Assembly (NCBI GenBank): GCA_030037995.1
Contig: JASHPQ010000187.1
Coordinates: 1-51,262, forward strand
Length of the DNA stretch: 51,262 nt
Source of the DNA: Nitrososphaerales archaeon
GTDB taxonomy: Archaea > Thermoproteota > Nitrososphaeria > Nitrososphaerales > CADDZS01
Direction of reading: 5' to 3'
Part shown: positions 43,464-50,076 of the stretch, one piece after another
Numbering within the stretch: the first letter of the stretch is position 1
How the letters are laid out: each line of letters begins with the position of its first letter
Program-made: the position numbers and the translations under genes
The notes under the pieces: generated by a model
Seen by the model: the letters and a program-made list of their open reading frames with translations, nothing else
The model's database searches: none
What the model was told of the DNA's origin: nothing

Positions 43464-44915
43464 CTAGTTCCGATACGGTTGTCGACGTCTTGGGCTTCTG
43501 CTAAATCGACGATTCTCATCGGGCCTCTCACGATGGAATCCAGGCCTTGCTCCACCCTTGGAGAAATGACCACCACCTGCCGTGTTTTCAGTGAAACTGA
43601 ACGAGCCTCCATGGTGGACTTGGGGTCTTTCCATCACCTCTCCCTCTCTCCTGGATCCCTGAGCATTTCTGTTCCACTGGGGTCTGCTACTCCTCCTTTG
43701 CCCGAACGGTTGCTGCTGCGATTGATCTGCTGAAGGCGGCCTGTAACCCGGTGGCAGGATGTCAGTAACCCTCTTGATCTCGGCTTCCGTCATTCCCGCG
43801 ATCCGGCTAAAGTCAGGATATTCTGAATTTGACACTAATGTCATAGCTTTCCCGGGCCTACCGGCTCTAGCGGTGCGACCAATTCTGTGAAAGTAAGTAA
43901 GGGGATCCTGAGGCACGTCGTAGTTTATTACATGGCCGACGGCAGGGACATCAATCCCACGTGCCGCGACATCTGTAGCAACGAGGATCTCGATCCTGCC
44001 ACTTCTGAAGTTCTCCATCACGTGCTCCCGTCTATTCTGGGAGAGGTCTCCGTGAATCGGTGCTGCTCTAAATCCCTGCGCCTGCAGTCGCTCTCCAATC
44101 CTCTGGGTTTTGATCTTGGTAGCACAAAATATTATCCCCGAAGAAATCCCATTCTTTCTGACATATTCCACGAGGGCTTGGAATTTGCTCCGTTCATCGA
44201 CTATTGCGTAAAACTGATCGATCTCGTCGAGCGAGAGCTCGTCGCTGTCTATCAAGACCTCAACTGGATTGTTCATATATCGGTCTGCGAGTCTCACAAT
44301 TTCACGGGGCATAGTAGCCGAAAAAAGCGCGGCCTGGTTGTCGTTGGGAAGCTTTCGCATAATGTAATCTACATCTTCGATGAAACCCATATCCAGCATT
44401 CTATCGGCCTCGTCCAAAACCACGAATCGGACATCTCGAAGATCGATCGTCCCGCGTTCAAGGTGGTCAATTAAGCGACCCGGCGTCGCGACCACTATCT
44501 GCGGCGTCTTCTTTCGCAATCTCTCGATCTGCGGGGTAATAGCTTGCCCGCCATAAATGGGATACGCCTTGACATTTGTGTGCCGCGCGATCCTGTTGAA
44601 CTCGTCCGTTACCTGAAGAGCAAGCTCTCGTGTTGGAACTACTACCAGCGCTTGAACGTAAGCTTTGGTTCCGTCGACCTTTTCTATAATCGGTATGGCA
44701 TAAGTCGCCGTTTTCCCAGAGCCCGTATGCGCTTGTCCGATGACATCCTTGCCCTCCAAAAGCGGCGGGATTGCCTCTGCCTGTATTGGGAACATCCCTT
44801 TGTACCCAATTTCGTTAAGGCTCCTCAACACCTCAGGTTTTATCTTGAGGGTATCAAACCTAGAAACCGTTGGTTCCGGGACTATCTCACTTGCTTCAAC
44901 ATTTTTCGTCTGCAA
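43464..44915 (-). CDS. DEAD-box RNA helicase
   Basis: 483 residues from a TTG. All helicase motifs are present: Q motif FDTLKIKPEVLRSLNEIGYKGMFPIQAEAI (in pieces), Walker A AHTGSGKTA near 63-71, PTRELALQ, TPGRL, VLDEADRMLD near 167, SATMP, the C-domain FCATKIKTQ, VATDVAARGIDVP and HRIGRTARAG. The last 90 residues are Gln/Arg/Gly-rich with RG and FG patches, an RNA-binding tail like that of CsdA/DeaD-type proteins. Likely role: RNA unwinding in ribosome assembly or cold adaptation. Confidence 0.92.
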   Translation of the reverse strand: MQTKNVEASEIVPEPTVSRFDTLKIKPEVLRSLNEIGYKGMFPIQAEAIPPLLEGKDVIGQAHTGSGKTATYAIPIIEKVDGTKAYVQALVVVPTRELALQVTDEFNRIARHTNVKAYPIYGGQAITPQIERLRKKTPQIVVATPGRLIDHLERGTIDLRDVRFVVLDEADRMLDMGFIEDVDYIMRKLPNDNQAALFSATMPREIVRLADRYMNNPVEVLIDSDELSLDEIDQFYAIVDERSKFQALVEYVRKNGISSGIIFCATKIKTQRIGERLQAQGFRAAPIHGDLSQNRREHVMENFRSGRIEILVATDVAARGIDVPAVGHVINYDVPQDPLTYFHRIGRTARAGRPGKAMTLVSNSEYPDFSRIAGMTEAEIKRVTDILPPGYRPPSADQSQQQPFGQRRSSRPQWNRNAQGSRREGEVMERPQVHHGGSFSFTENTAGGGHFSKGGARPGFHRERPDENRRFSRSPRRRQPYRN

Positions 44916-45239
44916 TTCTAGCTCTTCACTTCTATTCCTACTATCTTTGGTTTTCTTTCTAAATTCAATTGAGCCATGGGAGTAGAGATCTCAAAAAAGA
45001 CTGAGTCGAACGTTTTTCGTAGCAAACCTGCTTTCGTTCTCCCCTGTTTCCTTTATCCGCCCAATTCATCACACGGCTGCTCTTGTCCCCGGTTTCCAAT
45101 TGTTAGAGCCTCTGATTGAGGCAAACCAAGATCTACGATTAACGAGCTAAAGTTTAAGCGTCAAAAATCGTCTTTATCGGTCTGTCAAGCGTCTTACAGG
45201 GGCTCTTAATTTAGTCTTATTTTCTATAACGTCTTTCAT
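44916..45239. other. Gene-free stretch upstream of the candidate RNA
   Basis: The left end holds the promoter side of the DEAD-box helicase. The minus-strand frame stays open some way upstream of the helicase TTG without another standard start. At 45091-45127 a hairpin can form (outer GGTTT/AAACC, inner GCCTC-TGATT-GAGGC at 45108-45122). I see no gene. Confidence 0.4.
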
Positions 45240-45247
45240 TATATTTA
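45240..45247 (+). promoter_or_regulatory. TATA box without a protein gene behind it
   Basis: TATATTTA in an A/T-rich context (continuing AAGGTTTAAAG) predicts transcription from about 45265. The only frame there has 20 codons, so an RNA gene is the better explanation. Confidence 0.45.
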
Positions 45248-45260
45248 AGGTTTAAAGTAT

Positions 45261-45371
45261 GGGGATTCATCGGTACGTGCTCCCCTCCAACCTCGAAAGA
45301 TTCGAAACGAGCTGCGACTGAAGGGGACGGAAGGATTCGTTCATGGAGTTAGGCGAAGAGGAGTCGTTTTT
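45261..45371 (+). ncRNA. Candidate small structured RNA, about 110 nt
   Basis: Begins about 20 nt below the TATA box. Stems visible by eye: GGGGA (45261-45265) with TCCCC (45281-45285), TCGAA/TTCGA near 45293-45305, and a closing CGACT (45315-45319) with AGTCG (45362-45366) directly followed by TTTTT (45367-45371), which is a natural terminator. I do not recognise it as SRP, RNase P, tRNA or box C/D RNA. The boundaries are estimates. Confidence 0.3.
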
Positions 45372-45513
45372 GCTTCACTGGATATTTAGGCATAGACCCA
45401 CTTCGGCGCCCCTTCCCTTAATATTTAGGCAATCTTGAAAAAATTGCGCAATCTAGTTCGAATTCTCGTTCCGAAACCCATTCAACAAATTTTTTTCGGA
45501 ATCAAGGATAAAC

Positions 45514-45522
45514 CATATATTG
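45514..45522 (+). promoter_or_regulatory. TATA box of the small zinc-ribbon gene
   Basis: CATATATTG centred about 34 nt before the ATG at 45552, leaving a leader of about 8 nt. Confidence 0.5.
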
Positions 45523-45551
45523 CAAAGACGCTCAACTAATCTTGCCCTAAA

Positions 45552-45770
45552 ATGGTAACAATATGCCCAAAATGCGGCAAGAAAGCATGGAAGCCGTACA
45601 AGTTTGTTATAAAAGGAAAGAGCGGAAAGAATTACACATATCTTGTATACCGTCACAATGAAAAGAAGAGACATACTCCGCGAAAGTGTTACGTTGCACA
45701 GAAGAAGGGCACGAGAGCGACTAGGAAGAGTCCCTCCTCGTCTAAACGAACAAGGCCACGTAAGCGCTAG
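45552..45770 (+). CDS. Small basic zinc-ribbon protein, translation-type
   Basis: 72 residues, ATG start. CPKCGKKAW at 5-13 provides one CxxC; a further Cys occurs in RKCYVAQKK near 46. The middle (KFVIKGKSGKNYTYLVYRHNEKKRHTPRK, in part) has the strand pattern of small archaeal ribosome- or RNA-associated zinc ribbons, and the C-terminus is a run of Arg/Lys/Ser (SSSKRTRPRKR). The strong promoter and very basic charge suggest an abundant RNA- or DNA-binding protein. No exact family name; function unproven. It is flanked on both sides by candidate structured RNAs. Confidence 0.7.
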   Translation: MVTICPKCGKKAWKPYKFVIKGKSGKNYTYLVYRHNEKKRHTPRKCYVAQKKGTRATRKSPSSSKRTRPRKR

Positions 45771-46254
45771 GAAGTTCCTAGTCATACCCGGAGAAAAAAG
45801 GGGTCCGGGGGGTCACGACTTCCGGCCCTCTGCTTTTGATGCGAGCACGAGCAACAGGGTGTTCTATCTGATCGCTTCGCTAGGTGGATCAAGCTCTGAA
45901 GCTGCTCCTCTTCAGGCGCTCACACCAATTTGGCGATCTCCTCGCCTGTGCGGACAGAGGATTCTCCTGTAAATTTTCGAACCCACTTCCGTTAATTCCA
46001 TTTTCACCAACCTTCTGCCTTTTGGATATCTCAATCTTCTTACGTACTGTAGCTTCTCCAGATTGTCGTAAGGTTTGCAAAGGTGACTGCCATCTATTTT
46101 CCGATCTCGCTCATAACGAGCTCCTTCGAAAGTGAGTTTCCTATTGCGCGCAGAACCCTATATTGTGATAGAGAAAGGCGCCGTGCTCCCCAAGTCAGCC
46201 ATAGTGCGCGCTAACGAAAGCGGATATTCCAAGTGCAAAGTTTTTCGTTGGCGG
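45771..46254. other. 484-bp gene-free stretch rich in hairpins
   Basis: Lies between the convergent zinc-ribbon and nreA genes. The left 200 bp hold a chain of hairpins (see 45794-45975). The right part, up to the nreA stop, has no recognisable signal apart from some A/T-rich boxes. Frames crossing it (45643-45972, 45884-46135 plus; 45889-46080 minus) do not look like proteins. Confidence 0.5.
45794..45975 (-). ncRNA. Candidate structured RNA with intrinsic-type terminator
   Basis: Three hairpins stand back to back: AGGA-TTC-TCCT (45958-45968), CTGT-4-ACAG (45946-45957) and GGCGA-TCTCC-TCGCC (45932-45946). A fourth, CTGAAG-8-CTTCAG, is at 45896-45915. The left end is a GC-rich hairpin (45800-45829, GGG-CCGG paired with CCGG-CCC, one bulge) that on the minus strand is followed directly by TTTTTT (45799-45794). 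It could be the 3' untranslated end of nreA, a separate minus-strand RNA, or a plus-strand element; the T6 favours minus. Limits are approximate. Confidence 0.3.
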
Positions 46255-47562
46255 TCAGTTGAAGTCTGTTATCTTCCTTTGCTGGATCGACTGTCTCAAG
46301 AGTTCTGAATTTTCTATCCAATGAGGGCGCGAAATTAGGAAATTGGAGCAGGCATAGTCCAAAGCCTGGCCTATGGTGTCAAACCGCCTGTACTCCCCAG
46401 CCAAAAGACTGCGGATGCTCTCCCTGACGTTCCACACGCCGACGGGGAGGATGTAGCCTGGATGAATTTCGCGAAGCATGATTGCACCCGATTGCCTGCG
46501 GATTCTCGAGAGATATTCTGAGATCGCAAATCTCGTCGAGTAGTAGCACCCGCCTGGTTTGGCATAGGTCTTTCTTCCCCAGTATCCTTCAAAGTCGCCG
46601 ATCATCTCCGGGCGAGAGCCAGATTTGTTCCAAGCGGTGCCGGAGTGCCAAGCCTCTATCCACTCGTACTTCCACTTTTCCGGGGTAAGAATAGCAACGT
46701 ATACGTTGTCGAGATTGGTGAATGCAAACACGCGGAATTCGTCAATGGTCTCGTAATCCTTGATTTCCTCGATGAGCCGAAGGGACAGCGTACTGTCCAA
46801 GGCCGTGATGCTCCATCTCGTGGGCACTAACTTTCTCTTTTTCTTCTCGCCGAACACCCCTACAGAAAACGCCTTTTCCAGTTTTGAAAATAGTACGCCT
46901 TCCCGGTACAGGGCAAACACGGCATCGGCAGCTTTCAGATCCCTGTCGTAGTAGGCCTTCTCGATCCTGTGGTCTACAGAGATATTTCCCGCAGGCTTGA
47001 ACCCTTTCATAGGGGCACTTGGTCCGAACGGTTGGCTGTTCTCGCTGAAGGAAATCCGGCTCACTGGTTTTCTTGCGAGAGAGAGTTCCGAGTCGGCAGG
47101 CTTTGTCGACATGGAGACCTCCTGTAGCGTCTCGACTAATTTGGTGCCTAACTGAGCGTCCGAGACATTTGCTCTAAAGCAACCTCGTACCAAACTGTAT
47201 CTGTAGTCTACGATCTCCTCGATCGACTTTCCCTTCCAAAGCTCAGGAGTATCGAGGAATTCTGTGTCCCCGTAAATCGCCGGGACCATCGGTCCGATGA
47301 ACACCTTTGGATAGCCGAATCGCCCCACAAACACCCCGGGCGGCGAGGATCCTTGAATGAAATCGGAGTCCAAAAGGGTGCGGGCATTTCTGGCGAATCC
47401 CTCAGCCTTGGTGAGGATCGGGCATTTTGGTTTCCCGCAGAGAAGCTTCGCACCCCGGCAGGCAAGGCACATTTCCGCGGTCGGTCTTTCGATGACGAGC
47501 TTCGTCCTCCAGTTGGGCTTTGAGAGTAAGGGATTGGGAGCAAACCAAGGAAGAGAGGACAT
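46255..47562 (-). CDS. nreA: Archaeal DNA-repair protein NreA
   Basis: 435 residues, ATG start. N-terminal zinc site C32, C35, C42, C47 (CLACRGAKLLCGKPKC), then the Nre core: GVFVGRFGYPKVFIGPMVP, WKGKSIEEIVDYRYSLVRG, KPAGNISVDHRIEKAYYDRDL, TRWSITALDSTLSL, FTNLDNVYVAIL, WIEAWHSGTAWNKSG, YSTRFAISEYLSRIRRQ and EIHPGYILPVGVWNVRES. It ends in QQRKITDFN, a PCNA-interacting (PIP-like) box. Nre proteins are known in archaea to take part in repair of DNA damage with PCNA. The protein is complete and of normal length. Confidence 0.93.
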   Translation of the reverse strand: MSSLPWFAPNPLLSKPNWRTKLVIERPTAEMCLACRGAKLLCGKPKCPILTKAEGFARNARTLLDSDFIQGSSPPGVFVGRFGYPKVFIGPMVPAIYGDTEFLDTPELWKGKSIEEIVDYRYSLVRGCFRANVSDAQLGTKLVETLQEVSMSTKPADSELSLARKPVSRISFSENSQPFGPSAPMKGFKPAGNISVDHRIEKAYYDRDLKAADAVFALYREGVLFSKLEKAFSVGVFGEKKKRKLVPTRWSITALDSTLSLRLIEEIKDYETIDEFRVFAFTNLDNVYVAILTPEKWKYEWIEAWHSGTAWNKSGSRPEMIGDFEGYWGRKTYAKPGGCYYSTRFAISEYLSRIRRQSGAIMLREIHPGYILPVGVWNVRESIRSLLAGEYRRFDTIGQALDYACSNFLISRPHWIENSELLRQSIQQRKITDFN

Positions 47563-47612
47563 TTACAGCGGTTTCATCTCGAAAAATACTATTCCCTTCC
47601 ACCGGCGTGTTT

Positions 47613-47783
47613 TCATTTGAGCTTGTCCTGGCTTTCCTTTCTATCCTCTGTCTTCGAGTTGTCTTTCTGGTCGAGTTCCTTAAGGAATTGTTTTTTCATT
47701 TGTGATTTCTGTACAGAGATGAGCGCCTCAGCGATAGCCAGGATCGCAACTGCGGCGCCGGCCAAGATTGCGTAGGCGTTCAT
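47613..47783 (-). CDS. 56-residue single-span membrane protein
   Basis: ATG at 47783, TGA at 47613-47615. The N-terminus is one hydrophobic helix (NAYAILAGAAVAILAIAEAL, residues 2-21). The remainder is a charged, probably helical cytoplasmic tail (SQMKKQFLKELDQKD, then KTEDRKESQDKLK). It starts 9 nt after the stop of the metallopeptidase-like gene, so the two are almost certainly co-transcribed. Too short for common gene-finding cut-offs. The family is not recognised; it could tether or regulate its neighbour. Confidence 0.6.
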   Translation of the reverse strand: MNAYAILAGAAVAILAIAEALISVQKSQMKKQFLKELDQKDNSKTEDRKESQDKLK

Positions 47784-47792
47784 TTCCCAGCT

Positions 47793-48227
47793 CTAGTCCA
47801 CGTTCGTCGGGATTGCGGAAAAGTCAAACCTGAACGTAGTCTCGATCCTACTATAGTTTTCAATATAATCCAGTGCAAACCTGTCAGCGTTTTTTTCAGT
47901 CCCCCGATGGTGACCCGACGAAGATCTGATGCAGTGGTACATCTCGTGAAGAACGACAAAGGGATCGAAGAAATAGTTTTGATCCGCAAACGAGATCGAA
48001 TTTGCTGATACGGAGTAAACCGCCAATGCTGTCTTCTTCCCCTTCGTGTGGCCGATCTCCAGCTTCGGAACTCTCAATCGGTATTTTCGGCTGAGAAGTT
48101 CTACCGCACTCTCCGTGTCCTTCGTCAAGATCAGCTTAACGATGGCCGCCTTGAATCGAGGCTGGTCAAGAAGAAGAAAATCCTCAAATGAGTCTGAATT
48201 CACAGAGGACCCGCTACCCTGCTCCAA
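47793..48227 (-). CDS. Small zinc-metallopeptidase-like protein (HExxH)
   Basis: 144 residues from a TTG; no in-frame ATG before the catalytic helix. The active-site helix is VVLHEMYHCIRS with H94, E95 and H98, and E111 in RGTEKNADRFALDYIENY is a suitable third zinc ligand (gluzincin-like ExxxAD pattern). Before it comes a strand-rich part (ALAVYSVSANSISFADQ) typical of small SprT/ImmA-type metallopeptidase domains. No signal peptide. Cytoplasmic protease or zinc protein; the substrate is unknown. It is followed by a tiny membrane protein gene. Confidence 0.75.
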   Translation of the reverse strand: MEQGSGSSVNSDSFEDFLLLDQPRFKAAIVKLILTKDTESAVELLSRKYRLRVPKLEIGHTKGKKTALAVYSVSANSISFADQNYFFDPFVVLHEMYHCIRSSSGHHRGTEKNADRFALDYIENYSRIETTFRFDFSAIPTNVD

Positions 48228-48307
48228 AAATTTTCCATTTCATTTCCCGAGAATTCGATGCCCGAATATCGGCATATGGAGGCACGTTGATTGCATTTTC
48301 CTCAAAG

Positions 48308-48751
48308 CTACTTCCACGCGACAATGAAGGGAGTATTTTCCTTATCCAGCAGTCTTCCTATAAAGTGCTTGAGGTAGCGGTCAATATTCAGCTTCAACGC
48401 ATCCTGTGGGGTGACCCAGATCGTACTCTGGATCTCGTTTGAATCCACTTTCGGCTCCTGATTTCCTTGGGCGCTACAAAGATAATCGAAAAAAATGAAG
48501 TGTGCCCGCTTCCAAAACTCTTTGGGATAAATTACCTGCTGAATGGAAATTAGCTCCAAGACCTTGATGTCAAGCCCTACCTCCTCTTTGATCTCACGGA
48601 CGAGAGCATCTTCACATGTTTCCCCCAGCTCTACATGACCCCCCGGAACCGTGTAGAGCCCCGGCCACTTGTGCGAGTCGCACAGTAGAACGCGTCCGTC
48701 TTCCCTCTGTATCAGACCACCTACGGTCGGCTCCGGGAATATTTGCTCCAA
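48308..48751 (-). CDS. Nudix hydrolase
   Basis: 147 residues from a TTG. A perfect Nudix box runs from G38 to L60 (G-x5-E-x7-REIKEEVGL). The preceding strands (TVGGLIQREDGRVLLCDSHKWPG) and the proline-glycine turn VPGGHVELGE fit the nucleotide-pyrophosphohydrolase subgroup. It hydrolyses a nucleoside diphosphate linked to some group; the substrate cannot be deduced. Divergent from the DUF5343 gene, with which it shares a 9-bp inverted element. Confidence 0.9.
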   Translation of the reverse strand: MEQIFPEPTVGGLIQREDGRVLLCDSHKWPGLYTVPGGHVELGETCEDALVREIKEEVGLDIKVLELISIQQVIYPKEFWKRAHFIFFDYLCSAQGNQEPKVDSNEIQSTIWVTPQDALKLNIDRYLKHFIGRLLDKENTPFIVAWK

Positions 48752-48768
48752 AAGATTCTGCTCTATTT

Positions 48769-48777
48769 CTTACTGCA
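48769..48777 (-). promoter_or_regulatory. TGCAGTAAG element before the Nudix gene
   Basis: Read on the minus strand TGCAGTAAG lies 17 nt upstream of the TTG start and about 10 nt below a weak TATA-like CATACATAC. An exact copy in the other orientation lies at 48859-48867. Confidence 0.45.
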
Positions 48778-48858
48778 TCCCGGTATGTATGTGTGCCCTT
48801 TTAGGTGGTGATCTTATCTCTCAAAGAGATCTGCGGAAAACATAAATTACTGTAATTG

Positions 48859-48867
48859 TGCAGTAAG
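48859..48867 (+). promoter_or_regulatory. TGCAGTAAG element before the DUF5343 gene
   Basis: Ends 10 nt before the ATG at 48878, directly below the TATA-like CATAAATTA (48841-48849). It is also the right arm of a local dyad TTACTG-8-CAGTAA (48847-48866). Together with the copy at 48769-48777 it places the same word at the same promoter position in both divergent genes. Confidence 0.45.
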
Positions 48868-48877
48868 GACTCCAAAA

Positions 48878-49795
48878 ATGACCGTAAGCCAATTTGAAGC
48901 GGAAGAACGATCTCACGAGAATTACGAGCAGGGCACTCTATCTGATGAAAATTCGAGGGCTAGCTCTGCTCGGGCAGGGGGTCTGCAAAGTAGAAGAAAT
49001 CCTCCCGCTCGAAATACCTCCAGATTCTGGTTTGAAAGATTCCTTACTGTTATTCAAAGGCAGAATCCCTCGGTCATAGATGTTTCCTTCCTGTCGCAGA
49101 TCGCGCCGAGCAACGAAGGAAAGCTTCTTGCGCAACTGAAGTTTCTGGGAGTCATCGACGAGCAGGGGAAACCGACCAAGCTCTTATCGCTGCTGAATAT
49201 GGTGGGGGAGGAGCAGAAAAAGGCCTTCCAGGAAATTGCGAGCGAAGCTTACAGAGAGCTCCAGACGGAGGTCAAGATGGACAAGGCGGTTCCAGAGGAT
49301 CTTGTAAATTTCTTCATCAGGAAATACGCTTTCACCAGGGATAAAGCAATCAACGCTGCAAGGTTCTACTTGTACCTCGTGGAAAAGAGCGGGTTTCCCG
49401 TATCCGGGGAGCTGGGGGCCTTTCTCACTGAAAAAGCCCAAAGCTCGGCTCAGTCCAATGGGGCAGCTTCGGTTGCAACGACCCGAGTTTCGGAGAGATC
49501 AGCCGTTCGGGTGCCAAACAGAGATTCCAGAAGCTCCGGACTCTCGTCAATTAGCCGGCAAAGTCAGCATAGAAAGAACCGCTCTTCTGAAATTGAGGAC
49601 CGGTCCCCCATTCAGGCGATCATCAAAATAAAGCTGGAGAAGGACACGCCGAAGGAGTACTGGGATAGGGTGCTTGCCCTGCTAGGCGAGAGACAGCACG
49701 CCGAGCTTTCCGCAGAGACGACGGGGGATCAGCCTAGCTCGGCATCAAGTGAAAATCTAGACCAAGAACTTTCGGGAGATTCCGCATTCACCTAG
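48878..49795 (+). CDS. DUF5343-like protein with long flexible ends
   Basis: 305 residues, ATG start. The N-terminal 45 residues are charged and disordered. Residues about 47-180 match the DUF5343 pattern: TSRFWFERFLTVIQRQNPSV, FLSQIAPSNEGKLLAQLKFLGVIDEQGKPT in two halves, EEQKKAFQEIASEAYRELQ, FFIRKYAFTRDKAINAARFYLYL. A Ser/Arg-rich linker (190-245) leads to a second short domain (IQAIIKIKLEKDTPKEYWDRVLALLG, in part). DUF5343 proteins are of unknown function and are often near regulatory or defence-like genes. Only this copy is present. Confidence 0.7.
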   Translation: MTVSQFEAEERSHENYEQGTLSDENSRASSARAGGLQSRRNPPARNTSRFWFERFLTVIQRQNPSVIDVSFLSQIAPSNEGKLLAQLKFLGVIDEQGKPTKLLSLLNMVGEEQKKAFQEIASEAYRELQTEVKMDKAVPEDLVNFFIRKYAFTRDKAINAARFYLYLVEKSGFPVSGELGAFLTEKAQSSAQSNGAASVATTRVSERSAVRVPNRDSRSSGLSSISRQSQHRKNRSSEIEDRSPIQAIIKIKLEKDTPKEYWDRVLALLGERQHAELSAETTGDQPSSASSENLDQELSGDSAFT

Positions 49796-49927
49796 ACATT
49801 GCATAAGTCTCGGATTCTTCGTTTCTAATCACGAAAAAGACCAAGCAGAGGAGAGCGGCAAAGCACGCGAGAGCTGAAACTCTACAAGATATTCAAGGAT
49901 AATGCTTGAATCAGCATAGGCCATTAA

Positions 49928-49947
49928 CAGTTTGATCTCTCAAACTG
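49928..49947. terminator. Strong hairpin between convergent genes
   Basis: CAGTTTGA-TCTC-TCAAACTG, an 8-bp perfect stem with a 4-nt loop. A second hairpin, TTCAGC-9-GCTGAA, lies about 90 nt further right. They stand in the 281-bp gap between the convergent DUF5343 and topoisomerase genes and may terminate both. Confidence 0.4.
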
Positions 49948-50076
49948 ATGGAATTTTGGGGTATTTCTGCCGTCTTCCTTGTCAACTGACGGAGTTTGCA
50001 CGGTGAAAATTCTTGTGGATCTTGCCGGTTTTTGTTCAGCTGACGACAGGCTGAAAGAAACAAGCTGGGCTCCTTT

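Noticed and set aside
43887-44474. 195-codon plus-strand frame inside the DEAD-box helicase gene
   Set aside because: Opposite the helicase motifs; no protein-like hydrophobic pattern.
45450-45475. TAGTTCGAATTCT looked like a tRNA T-loop
   Set aside because: The flanking bases do not pair as a T-stem, and no anticodon or D-arm can be drawn upstream on either strand.
45800-45829. CCGGGGGG...CCGG hairpin considered as the 5' end of SRP RNA
   Set aside because: The conserved SRP domain (GGAAGG-type tetraloop region) cannot be found in the next 300 nt on either strand.
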